Of a DNA stretch of 64,000 bases, positions 15,105 through 22,233 are shown piece by piece. Below the pieces are notes generated by a model. The model was given only the letters and a program-made list of their open reading frames with translations. It ran no database searches and was not told the origin of the DNA. The stretch covers positions 310,001 through 374,000 of the forward strand of contig NZ_QNUJ01000003.1 in NCBI RefSeq assembly GCF_003574625.1. The letters run 5' to 3'. The translations under genes were made by a program, and so were the position numbers. Within the stretch, counting starts at the first letter, position 1. The number at the start of each line of letters is the position of its first letter. This DNA is from Shinella zoogloeoides. Lineage in GTDB: Bacteria > Pseudomonadota > Alphaproteobacteria > Rhizobiales > Rhizobiaceae.

Positions 15105-16124
15105 GTGACTCGGACGAGCCCGCCGAAAAGGACCACGATCTACGATCTCGCGGAGCTGGCGGGCACCTCCGCAAGTGCCGTCAGCGCCGTCCTGAACGGC
15201 AACTGGAAGAAGCGGCGCATCAGCGCGAAACTCGCCGAGAAGATCACCAAGCTCGCCGAGGAGCAGGGCTATGCGCTCAACATGCAGGCGAGCGTGCTGC
15301 GCCGGGAGCGTTCCAAGATCATCGGCATGATCGTGCCCAAATACGACAACCGTTATTTCGGCTCCATCGTCGAGCAGTTCGAGGCGCTGGCGCGGGAGAG
15401 GGGGCTCTTCCCGATCGTCACCTGCACAAGGCGCGATCCGGCGCTCGAGGTCGAGGCGGCGCGCGCCATGCTCTCCTACCAGGTGGATTGCCTGATCGCG
15501 ACCGGCGCGACGGACCCGGACCGGATCGTCGACCTCTGCGCCGCCTCCGGTGTGCGCACCGTCAATCTCGACCTGCCGGGCTCGCGCGCGCCTTCCGTCA
15601 TCTCCGACAATTACGGCGGGGCGCTGGAACTGACGCGCCGCGTGCTTGCGAATTGCGAAAGGGAATATGGGGAGAAGGCGCCGCTTCTCTTCGTTGGCGG
15701 TCGCGGCACGGACCATAATACGATCGAACGCGTGCGCGGTTTCCGCGATGCCCATGCGCAGGCGGGCGTGACGGTCGACGAAAGCCTCGTCATGACCTGC
15801 GGCTATGCGCCCGACAAGGCGGAGAAGGCGATGCGGCAGATGGCCGAAAACGCCAGCGTGCTGCCGCGCGGCATGTTCGTCAATTCGACGATCTCGCTGG
15901 AAGGCGTCATGCGCTGGATCCGCCGGTCCGGCCGCTATGCCGACGGCGTGCCGCATCTCGGCTGCTTCGACTGGGACCCCTTCGTCGCCATGCTCGGCGA
16001 CCATATCGAGATGGTGCGGCAGGACGTGCCGAAAATGCTCGAAGCCGTCTTCGGCATCATCGACGCCGGCACGACCGACCCCGCCGTCATCCAGATCCCG
16101 CCGATCGTCGAGAAGATCGGCTGA
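15105..16124 (+). CDS. LacI-family transcriptional regulator of the ribitol operon
   Basis: A 339-residue regulator starting at GTG 15105 with GGAG seven bases upstream (an ATG two bases earlier runs straight into TGA). The LacI helix-turn-helix is near 10-35 (TTIYDLAELAGTSASAVSAV), followed by the hinge region KRRISAKLAEKITKLAEEQG. The effector domain from about residue 65 (IIGMIVPKYDNRYFGSIVEQ) is of the periplasmic-binding-protein type I fold. It is divergent from the CUT2 transporter and ribitol genes and so is the likely repressor, with ribitol or D-ribulose as candidate inducer. Two palindromes lie in the shared intergenic region. Confidence 0.9.
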   Translation: MTRTSPPKRTTIYDLAELAGTSASAVSAVLNGNWKKRRISAKLAEKITKLAEEQGYALNMQASVLRRERSKIIGMIVPKYDNRYFGSIVEQFEALARERGLFPIVTCTRRDPALEVEAARAMLSYQVDCLIATGATDPDRIVDLCAASGVRTVNLDLPGSRAPSVISDNYGGALELTRRVLANCEREYGEKAPLLFVGGRGTDHNTIERVRGFRDAHAQAGVTVDESLVMTCGYAPDKAEKAMRQMAENASVLPRGMFVNSTISLEGVMRWIRRSGRYADGVPHLGCFDWDPFVAMLGDHIEMVRQDVPKMLEAVFGIIDAGTTDPAVIQIPPIVEKIG

Positions 16125-16218
16125 TCTTCGAGGGGCCAGGGGGCCACAACGAGGCGTCCGGCATCGAGGGTGAAACCATCCGCCGATCGCATAATCGGTA
16201 TTATGGAACTTGAAGGCA

Positions 16219-16380
16219 TCAGCCCAGGAGGCCGAAGACCACGGCGCTGACGAAGAGGAAGGCGCCGGCCACAACGATGTTATTGACGAGGGTCTGCCGT
16301 TCGGCGCGACGGGACCGCCGAGTGCCGGCAGGACCGAGAGAGCCGGAAGCGGAACGGCCGCCGAGGTTTACATTGCTCAT
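16219..16380 (-). CDS. Small single-span membrane protein, 53 residues
   Basis: Too short for most gene callers. Reading the minus strand from ATG 16380 gives 53 residues beginning MSNVNLGGRSASGSLGPAG, then a strongly basic patch (TRRSRRAERQT, about 20-30) and a single hydrophobic helix (NNIVVAGAFLFVSAVVFGLL, 33-52), ending GLLG. AAGGG lies nine bases upstream; two in-frame ATGs sit just before the chosen start. By the positive-inside rule the N-terminus should be cytoplasmic. A codon bias towards G/C third positions and the clean membrane anchor support a real gene. It converges on the LacI gene. Function unknown; I recall nothing firm for it. Confidence 0.7.
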   Translation of the reverse strand: MSNVNLGGRSASGSLGPAGTRRSRRAERQTLVNNIVVAGAFLFVSAVVFGLLG

Positions 16381-16757
16381 CGCCATCATCCCTTGCCTGG
16401 GAGGCCGCGTTGCGGTCTCCTTCGGGTGCGGACATTGTCATCCTGTCCGTTTCCGGGTTCCAATATAGAGTATCCCTATAAGATTGGTAGGGTATTTTTT
16501 CTCAATTTTGCCGCAATTGTAAACGGGCGTTTCATCTTTTCTCCGAGAGGCCGCCGGGCGGACAACATGACTGCCTCGCGGGTTGCGGCCCGGGTCTTTC
16601 TAGGCCATAAAACGCCTCCCACCTGTCGAGGCCAGCCGTCATTGCGAGCGTTGCGGGCCGTGCGTGATCAATCACGCCACGGTCGTTTCTTCCGCGCTCC
16701 GGCAAGCGCCCGGCATCGAACACGACAATGCGGACCGATCAAAAAGGAGAACGCATC
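16381..16757. other. Intergenic region with AT-rich patch and palindrome
   Basis: No gene seen in 377 bases. It serves as the divergent leader of the 53-residue gene and the sugar isomerase gene. An AT-rich patch (about 16462-16515, including TATAGAGTATCCCTATAAG) stands out from the GC-rich surroundings and may hold promoters. A palindrome lies at 16662-16677 (separate entry). Confidence 0.5.
16662..16677. promoter_or_regulatory. Palindrome upstream of the AGE-family isomerase
   Basis: GCGTGAT and ATCACGC are perfect arms around CA; imperfect symmetry extends further (CCGTG to the left, CACGG to the right, offset by one base). It lies 81 bases before the isomerase start at 16758. It looks like an operator, but the regulator is unknown. 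Confidence 0.45.
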
Positions 16758-17999
16758 ATGGGCGCAACGGGACATCTCGGCACGGCTTGGCGCGAACGCG
16801 ACTATCACCGGCAATGGCTCTGGCGGGAAGCGAACCGCCTGTTCGATTTTTTCCAGAACCGCGCCTTCAATCCTCTTGGCGGCTTCCATGAACTCGACGT
16901 CGAGGGCCGGCCGATCAATGCCGGCAATCCGGTGCGCGGCATCCATTCCACCGCGCGCATGGTGCATTGCTTCGCCATCGGCAGCCTGCTTGGCCGTCCC
17001 GGTTCGGACGATATCGTCGACCACGGCATGAAATATCTCTGGGAAAAGCATCGCGACCACGAGCGCGGCGGCTATCACTGGTCGCTCGACAATGCCGGGC
17101 TGCTCGACGCCACCAAGCAGGGCTATGGCCATGCCTTCGTGCTGCTGGCCGCTTCCAGCGCGAAGGTCGCGGGCCATCCCGACGCCGACCGCATGATCGC
17201 GGATGTCACCGAGGTGCTGGAAAAGCGCTTCTGGGAGGACAACCACGGTGCGATCGCGGAGGAATTCGAGGCGGACTGGACGCCCATCCCCGGCTATCGC
17301 GGCCAGAATTCCAACATGCATCTCACCGAAGCCCTGATGGCCGCCTACGAGGCGACCGGCCAGAAGAGCTATCTCGACAAGGCCGAAAGCATCGCCGATC
17401 TCGTCATCCGCCGCCGCGCCGGGGAGAACGGTTTCCGCGTGCCCGAGCATTTCGACGAGAACTGGGTGCTGGACAAGGATTACCGCGGCAACGAGATGTT
17501 CCGCCCCTCAGGCACCACGCCCGGCCACTGGCTGGAATGGGCCCGTCTCGTGCTCCAGCTCCACGCCCTCGGCGGTCGCAGGCACGCCTGGATGCCGGAT
17601 GCCGCCAAGGCGCTCTTCGCCCAGTCGGTCGCGCTCGGCTGGGATAAGGAAAAGGGCGGCTTCTTCTATACGCTCGACTGGAACGACGAGCCGGCCAAGC
17701 GCAACAAGCTCTGGTGGCCGATGGCCGAGGGCGTCGGCGCGGCCGCCTTCCTCTGCGAACATCTGCCGAGCGACTTCCACGAGACCTGGTATCGCAGGAT
17801 CTGGGACGGGATCGCCCGCCATTTCCTCGATCAGGATCGCGGCGGCTGGCATGAGGAGCTCACGGAGGATCTCGTTCCGAGCTACACCCTGTTCGCCGGC
17901 AAGGGCGACATCTATCATGCGCTCCAGGCCTGCCTCATTCCGCTCTATCCGGCGACGGGCAGCCTGACCAAAGGCATCGTCGAGGCGGGCAGCCGCTAA
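16758..17999 (+). CDS. AGE-family sugar epimerase/isomerase (YihS/mannose isomerase-like)
   Basis: A 413-residue protein of the N-acylglucosamine 2-epimerase fold (alpha/alpha-6 barrel). ATG 16758 follows AAGGAG nine bases upstream. Landmarks shared with aldose-ketose isomerase YihS and bacterial mannose isomerases are STARMVHCFAIGSLLGRPG, DATKQGYGHAFVLLAASSA, GYRGQNSNMHLTEALMAAYE, VPEHFDENW and GTTPGHWLEWARL. Conserved His residues in these motifs form the active site. In the family the enzymes interconvert mannose, fructose, glucose or sulfoquinovose. No sulfolysis genes are nearby, so mannose/fructose is more likely; ManNAc/GlcNAc epimerisation is less likely by motif. It appears monocistronic. 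Confidence 0.85.
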   Translation: MGATGHLGTAWRERDYHRQWLWREANRLFDFFQNRAFNPLGGFHELDVEGRPINAGNPVRGIHSTARMVHCFAIGSLLGRPGSDDIVDHGMKYLWEKHRDHERGGYHWSLDNAGLLDATKQGYGHAFVLLAASSAKVAGHPDADRMIADVTEVLEKRFWEDNHGAIAEEFEADWTPIPGYRGQNSNMHLTEALMAAYEATGQKSYLDKAESIADLVIRRRAGENGFRVPEHFDENWVLDKDYRGNEMFRPSGTTPGHWLEWARLVLQLHALGGRRHAWMPDAAKALFAQSVALGWDKEKGGFFYTLDWNDEPAKRNKLWWPMAEGVGAAAFLCEHLPSDFHETWYRRIWDGIARHFLDQDRGGWHEELTEDLVPSYTLFAGKGDIYHALQACLIPLYPATGSLTKGIVEAGSR

Positions 18000-18079
18000 G
18001 GCTTGCCGGAACATCTGTGCAAGCCGGCGGGAACGGAATGCTCCTGCCGGATTGCCCAGCCATCGGGTGCGGGCGTGCC

Positions 18080-18487
18080 ATGATCGAGATACCGGACCAG
18101 ATTTCGACCCTGTGGATCGCCGCCGCGCTGGCGGCGTTCCTGGCAAAACATTATCTGGCGGATTTCCTGCTTCAGACGGACTGGATGGCGGCGGGCAAGG
18201 AGCGGCCGAACGGCTGGCTGACGCCGCTTGCGGCCCATGCCGGCGTCCATGGCGCTATGACGGCGCTGCTCTTCCTCATGGTCTCCCCGCCCCTCGCCTG
18301 GCTCGGAATTGCCGATGCGCTCATTCATGGCGTCATCGACCGGCTGAAGAGCCTCGCCGCGCGGCGCCTGCAGGTGACGCCGCGGCAGGCCGGTTTCTGG
18401 TGGCTCTTCGGCGCGGACCAGAGCCTGCACCATCTCACCCATATCGGCCTTGCGATCCTCCTTGCCGCCGCGGGATCGGCCGCCTGA
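18080..18487 (+). CDS. DUF3307 family membrane protein
   Basis: A 135-residue inner-membrane protein. The DUF3307 signature is clear: KHYLADFLLQTDWMAAGKER, then LAAHAGVHGAMTALLFL, IADALIHGVIDRLKS and FGADQSLHHLTHIGLAILLA, with conserved His and Asp inside or near four hydrophobic segments. The frame is open from 18017 (GTG), but the family start is MIEIPDQ at ATG 18080. The family function is unknown. It lies 80 bases after the isomerase gene and ends just before the 106 bp repeat, which may terminate it. Confidence 0.85.
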   Translation: MIEIPDQISTLWIAAALAAFLAKHYLADFLLQTDWMAAGKERPNGWLTPLAAHAGVHGAMTALLFLMVSPPLAWLGIADALIHGVIDRLKSLAARRLQVTPRQAGFWWLFGADQSLHHLTHIGLAILLAAAGSAA

Positions 18488-18494
18488 GCGACAA

Positions 18495-18600
18495 CTAGAG
18501 CATTTCCGCTTTTCTCCGAATCGCGAAAACGCTCTATCCTTTTGTTTCTACGCAATTCCGGACACAAAACCGCGGTGCACTTTTGCTGGAATTGCTCTAG
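18495..18600. repeat. 106 bp rhizobial inverted-repeat element
   Basis: The ends CTAGAGCATTTCC (18495-18507) and GGAATTGCTCTAG (18588-18600) are inverted copies with one mismatch. The interior (GAATCGCGAAAACGCTCTAT, then TACGCAATTCCGGACACAAA) matches an abundant intergenic repeat I know from Rhizobium, Sinorhizobium and Agrobacterium genomes. It lies between two convergent genes and supplies the TAG stop of the minus-strand gene (18597-18599). It could fold and serve as a bidirectional terminator. Confidence 0.8.
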
Positions 18601-19502
18601 GCGAGCGCTTCGCGCAGGAGAAGATCAGTCAGGGCGAAATTGTCGGCGAACCAGCGGTCGGCGGCCTGCCACATCGCCGGTGTGAGCCTGATGTCGTGAC
18701 CGCCGCGGGCGGCGGTTGTCAGGAGGCCGGCATTGCGCGCCGCCTCCACGACCCGGCGGACATGCGTTCGCGAGACGCCGGTCTGCGTCGCAAGCCGCTG
18801 ATACCCCGTCGGGAGCGTGCCATCGGCACTATGCCGCGCGCCGCGCAGCAGAAGCAGGAGAATCATGTAGCCGCAGTCGTGCTCGAAGAAGGGCGCAAGC
18901 GGCAGGTGGCGGCGAATGAGGCGGCTGAGACCGGACAGATGCGGCAAGGTCGCCCGTCGCATGGCGCGATGCAGCTCGCCTGAAAGCGGGCTCTCGCAAC
19001 CTTCCGTCGGCGACAGGCCGAGCGTGCGGAGCCCTTCGACCAGATGGCCGAGAATGGCCGTATCGCGCTCCGTGAGCGCCGTGCCCGGTATGAGCAGGCG
19101 AACCCTCCGGTCCGAGGCATGCGGCTGTTGTGTGAGGAAGCCGTATTTGCGCAGGCAGGAAACCTGCGCCTCGACGCGGTTGCGGCTGGCGACGCCCAGC
19201 TCCGTCACCTCGCGCTGGAGACGGCCGAGCGTGAGCCAGGTGGACGGCCGTTCCATATCCTGCGCGGCATGAAGGGAAAGGGCGGCGAGATAACAGAGGA
19301 ACCGCCCCTCCTCCAGGATGAGCCGGTTGAAGAGATGGTTGCCCTCGTAGACGGCCAGCTTGCCGGCGATCAGCCGGTCCCTCGCCGCCGCGAAGGCCGG
19401 CGCACGCAGGAATTCGTGGGGCGGCACCCGGAAGGCCACGGCGCCGTCGTCGAAGGAAATCTGGTCCACCTCAATAATCCCGTTCAGGAACGATGCGCCC
19501 AT
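18597..19502 (-). CDS. Hypothetical DNA-binding protein with two helix-turn-helix segments
   Basis: A 301-residue protein I do not recognise. The N-terminal part (VPPHEFLRAPAFAAARDRLI, then YEGNHLFNRLILEEGRFLCY) may be a sensory or dimer domain. About 90-140 resembles a MarR-type winged helix (WLTLGRLQREVTELGVASRN, then LRKYGFLTQQPHASDRRVRL), and about 225-265 a second helix-turn-helix (GYQRLATQTGVSRTHVRRVV followed by NAGLLTT). It is divergent from the AraC gene (230 bases between starts) and converges on DUF3307. A regulator role is likely. The stop codon lies within the 106 bp repeat, so insertion of the repeat may have set the C-terminus. Confidence 0.7.
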   Translation of the reverse strand: MGASFLNGIIEVDQISFDDGAVAFRVPPHEFLRAPAFAAARDRLIAGKLAVYEGNHLFNRLILEEGRFLCYLAALSLHAAQDMERPSTWLTLGRLQREVTELGVASRNRVEAQVSCLRKYGFLTQQPHASDRRVRLLIPGTALTERDTAILGHLVEGLRTLGLSPTEGCESPLSGELHRAMRRATLPHLSGLSRLIRRHLPLAPFFEHDCGYMILLLLLRGARHSADGTLPTGYQRLATQTGVSRTHVRRVVEAARNAGLLTTAARGGHDIRLTPAMWQAADRWFADNFALTDLLLREALA

Positions 19503-19732
19503 TCTCGTTCTTGTCGCGCCACCGGGGTCCGAATTGACCCATTATGTTCCATGGGGTTTCAGCGGACACGGACTGTCAATTGTCATACCAGCCGCGCTAA
19601 GCATTATGAGACGGGGGGCCAAAAGAATGAGACACCGTGCCAACTCTGTGGACCGGCATGGGATCATCCGGGGAACCTTCCTCCATCGCATTCGCTTGAT
19701 CAGGCAACGACGTCCATGAATCGTGAGGCGCA

Positions 19733-20782
19733 ATGAGCCCTGCCGACAAACTGCCCTCCTACTCCGTGGTCGCGGAAGCCGGTGCGGACTGCCGCCGCAA
19801 GAGCCATCTTTTCGCCGAAACGCTCGCCCCGGTGTTCCGCACGACGGTGGAGACGCCGGAGCGGATCGCCGATTTCCGGGCGAGCCTTTCGACCTATTTC
19901 CTGGGCCCTGCCCTGCTTTTCGCCGCGGACCTGCGGGGCACGACCTATACGTTCTCGCGCGATCCCGCCCGCATCGCCCGCAGCGGCCTCGACCTCATCC
20001 ACGTGCAACTGACGCTCGACGGGGGTGATCTGCGCACGACGAACGGCGAAACCGTGCCGGTCGAGGCCGGCGACATATCCATCTTCGACCTCTCGCGGCC
20101 GATGCATTCCGTCACGCGGCATTGCCGCAACCTCACCCTCACTCTGCCGCGCCACCTGCTGTTCGCAAGGGAAGCGCAGAACGATGCGTTGCATGGCCTT
20201 CTCCTGAAGGGCGCGACCAGCACGGCACGCCTGATCGCAAGCCATCTGCGCACTCTCTTCGAGAGCCTGCCGGACATCGACGAGGCGGAAGCGCCGGCAT
20301 TCGTCACGGCGACGGCGAACCTCGTTGCCAATCTCGTCGGGCCGCAGATCGCGGCGCGCAGGCAGCCGTCGCCCACCGTGCGCGGCGCGGTCATCATGGA
20401 GATCCGCCGCTATATCGAGCAGAATATCGCTCTCGCCGACCTCGGCCCCGATCACCTTTGCCGGGCGTTCGCGCTCTCGCGGGCATCGCTCTACCGGCTG
20501 TTCGCGCCGATCGGCGGCGTCACGGACTATATCCGCGCCCGCCGCCTGCGCGCCGCCTTCGACATGCTGGCCAATGACGGCAAGCGCACCGTCGGCGAAG
20601 TCGCCTATGCCTGCGGCTTTGCCGATATCTCCGCCTTTTCCCGTGCCTTCCGCAACCAGTTCGGCATGAGCCCGAGCGCGGTGCGGGAGATGGACGGCAA
20701 GAGCCCCCTTGCCCGCGGTTCGCTGGACAAGCAGGCGGCCGCCTCGGTGCACGATTGGCTGCGCATCGTCGGTTCGCTGTAA
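19733..20782 (+). CDS. AraC-family regulator with AraC-binding-like N-terminal domain
   Basis: A 349-residue regulator starting at ATG 19733 with GAGG upstream. The N-terminal domain (about 20-200) has the AraC-binding-like pattern, including HVQLTLDGGDLRTTNGETV, VEAGDISIFDLSRPMHSVTR and LTLTLPRHLLF. The C-terminal AraC HTH (about 220-320) has ADLGPDHLCRAFALSRASLY, RLFAPIGGVTDYIRARRLR and VAYACGFADISAFSRAFRNQ. It is followed at 77 bases by the amine-catabolic operon on the same strand and is the likely activator of it. A six-codon open frame (19716-19736) overlaps its start, which might couple translation. Confidence 0.9.
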   Translation: MSPADKLPSYSVVAEAGADCRRKSHLFAETLAPVFRTTVETPERIADFRASLSTYFLGPALLFAADLRGTTYTFSRDPARIARSGLDLIHVQLTLDGGDLRTTNGETVPVEAGDISIFDLSRPMHSVTRHCRNLTLTLPRHLLFAREAQNDALHGLLLKGATSTARLIASHLRTLFESLPDIDEAEAPAFVTATANLVANLVGPQIAARRQPSPTVRGAVIMEIRRYIEQNIALADLGPDHLCRAFALSRASLYRLFAPIGGVTDYIRARRLRAAFDMLANDGKRTVGEVAYACGFADISAFSRAFRNQFGMSPSAVREMDGKSPLARGSLDKQAAASVHDWLRIVGSL

Positions 20783-20794
20783 CCATCTTGCCGT

Positions 20795-20832
20795 TTGACA
20801 CTTGGAATCACATCAACCAATATGTGATCACA
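20795..20832 (+). promoter_or_regulatory. Promoter and operator of the amine-catabolic operon
   Basis: TTGACA (20795-20800), then 17 bases, then CAATAT (20818-20823) form a sigma-70-like promoter. Overlapping it are inverted ATCACAT (20807-20813) and ATGTGAT (20822-20828), plus a perfect TGTGATCACA (20823-20832). The overlap of promoter and palindrome suggests repression. It lies 28-65 bases before the aminotransferase start. Confidence 0.55.
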
Positions 20833-20859
20833 TTTCAGCAATACCTGCGGGAGAACGGG

Positions 20860-22233
20860 ATGGAGAGGGCGAACCTGGAGGCGCGCGCCCGCGCGTTCAT
20901 CGAGGCGGAGGAAGAGGTCTTTCGCGCAAGGCGGCCGCGCTCGGCGGCGGCGCATGACGAGGCGGCATCGGGCTTCTTCGACGGCGTGCCGCAGCACTGG
21001 ATGCTCGACTGGCCGGCCCCCTTCCCCGTCGTCGTCGACCGGGCAAGCGGCGCCGAGCTCGTGGATATCGACGGAAACCGCATCGTCGACGTCTGCCTCG
21101 GCGATACCGGCGCCATGTTCGGCCACGGCCCCGCCCCGGTGCTGGAAGCGCTGAAGAATGCCGGAACGCGCGGTCTGACGACCATGCTGCCCTCCTCGGA
21201 TGCGCAGATCGTCGGCCGGCTGCTGGTGGAGCGCTTCGGCCTGCCGCGCTGGCAGCTCGGCGCCACCGCCAGCGACGCCAACCGCTTTGCGATCCGTGTC
21301 GCGCGCGCCGTGACCGGCCGGGCAAAGCTGCTGGTCTTCGACGGCTGCTATCACGGCGCCGTGGACGAGACGCTGGTCGACCTCGTCGACGGCCGGACCG
21401 TTTCGCGCCGCAACCTCCTCGGCCAGGTCCGCGATCTCGGCGAACTCACCGTCTCCATTCCCTTCAACGACGAGGCGGCGCTCGAAAAGGCGCTTGCCGG
21501 GCATGACATCGCCTGTGTCCTTGCCGAGCCGGTCATGACGAATTGCGGCATGATCCCCCCTGCCCCCGGTTTCCACGACGCCCTGCGCCGCCTTACCCGC
21601 GAGGCCGGAACGCTGCTCCTCATCGACGAGACGCACACCATCTCCACCGGGCTTGGCGGCTATAGCCGCGTGCATGGCCTCGAACCCGACCTGATGGTCA
21701 TGGGCAAGCCCATCGGCGGCGGCGTTCCCGTCAGCGTCTGGGGCATGACCGAGGCGATCTCGGACAGGCTGCACGTCATCCGCCGCGAGCAGAGCGGCCA
21801 CGGCCATTCCGGCATCGGCACCACGCTTTCCGGCAGCCCCCTTCAGCTCGCCTGCCTGCGCGCCTGCCTCGAACATGTCATGACGGAAGATGCCTACCGC
21901 ATCATGCAGTCCCGCGCAGACCGCATCGAGGCCGGCTTCAAGGCCGCGATCGCCGATGCCGGCCTCGGCTGGACGGTTTCGCGCGTCGGTGCGCGGCTGG
22001 AGGTCGTGTTCGCGCCCGTGCCGGTGCGCAACGCCGCCGAGGCGCGCGCTGCCGCCTCCGACACGATCGAGGCCGCGCTGCATCTTGCGATGCTCAATCT
22101 CGGCTACCTGCTGACGCCGTTCCACAACATGGTGCTCGTCAGCCCCGCCCTTTCGGAGCAGCAGGCGGACGGTCTGGTCGAGGCCTTCGCGACCGTTCTC
22201 GGCCGCCTTGCCGGGCGGAGGGCCGCCGCGTGA
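20860..22233 (+). CDS. Class III PLP aminotransferase
   Basis: A 457-residue aminotransferase of fold type I, subgroup III. I choose ATG 20860 (MERANLEARARAFIEAEEEV) with GGGAG seven bases upstream; the longer frame from 20755 crosses the promoter and the AraC end. The PLP lysine is Lys283 in MGKPIGGGVP, and LLLIDETHTISTGLGGYSRV carries the cofactor Asp. It resembles glutamate-1-semialdehyde aminomutase-like and omega-amine transaminases. With the ligase and deacetylase in the operon it probably removes an amino group from a polyamine-derived compound. The true substrate is unknown. Its stop overlaps the next start (GTGA). Confidence 0.85.
   Translation: MERANLEARARAFIEAEEEVFRARRPRSAAAHDEAASGFFDGVPQHWMLDWPAPFPVVVDRASGAELVDIDGNRIVDVCLGDTGAMFGHGPAPVLEALKNAGTRGLTTMLPSSDAQIVGRLLVERFGLPRWQLGATASDANRFAIRVARAVTGRAKLLVFDGCYHGAVDETLVDLVDGRTVSRRNLLGQVRDLGELTVSIPFNDEAALEKALAGHDIACVLAEPVMTNCGMIPPAPGFHDALRRLTREAGTLLLIDETHTISTGLGGYSRVHGLEPDLMVMGKPIGGGVPVSVWGMTEAISDRLHVIRREQSGHGHSGIGTTLSGSPLQLACLRACLEHVMTEDAYRIMQSRADRIEAGFKAAIADAGLGWTVSRVGARLEVVFAPVPVRNAAEARAAASDTIEAALHLAMLNLGYLLTPFHNMVLVSPALSEQQADGLVEAFATVLGRLAGRRAAA

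Noticed and set aside
16190-16205. CATAAT-cggt-ATTATG palindrome containing GGTATTAT, as in the GntR operator candidates
   Set aside because: It lies between the ends of two convergent genes, not before a start, and shares only eight bases with the 12-mer; more likely chance or a weak terminator.
16455-16520. AT-rich patch as a possible attachment site or foreign insert
   Set aside because: No integrase, direct repeats or tRNA lie nearby; a promoter region explains it better.
19716-19736. Six-codon open frame overlapping the AraC start
   Set aside because: Could be a leader peptide for coupling, but short frames like this are frequent by chance and it has no clear ribosome site.
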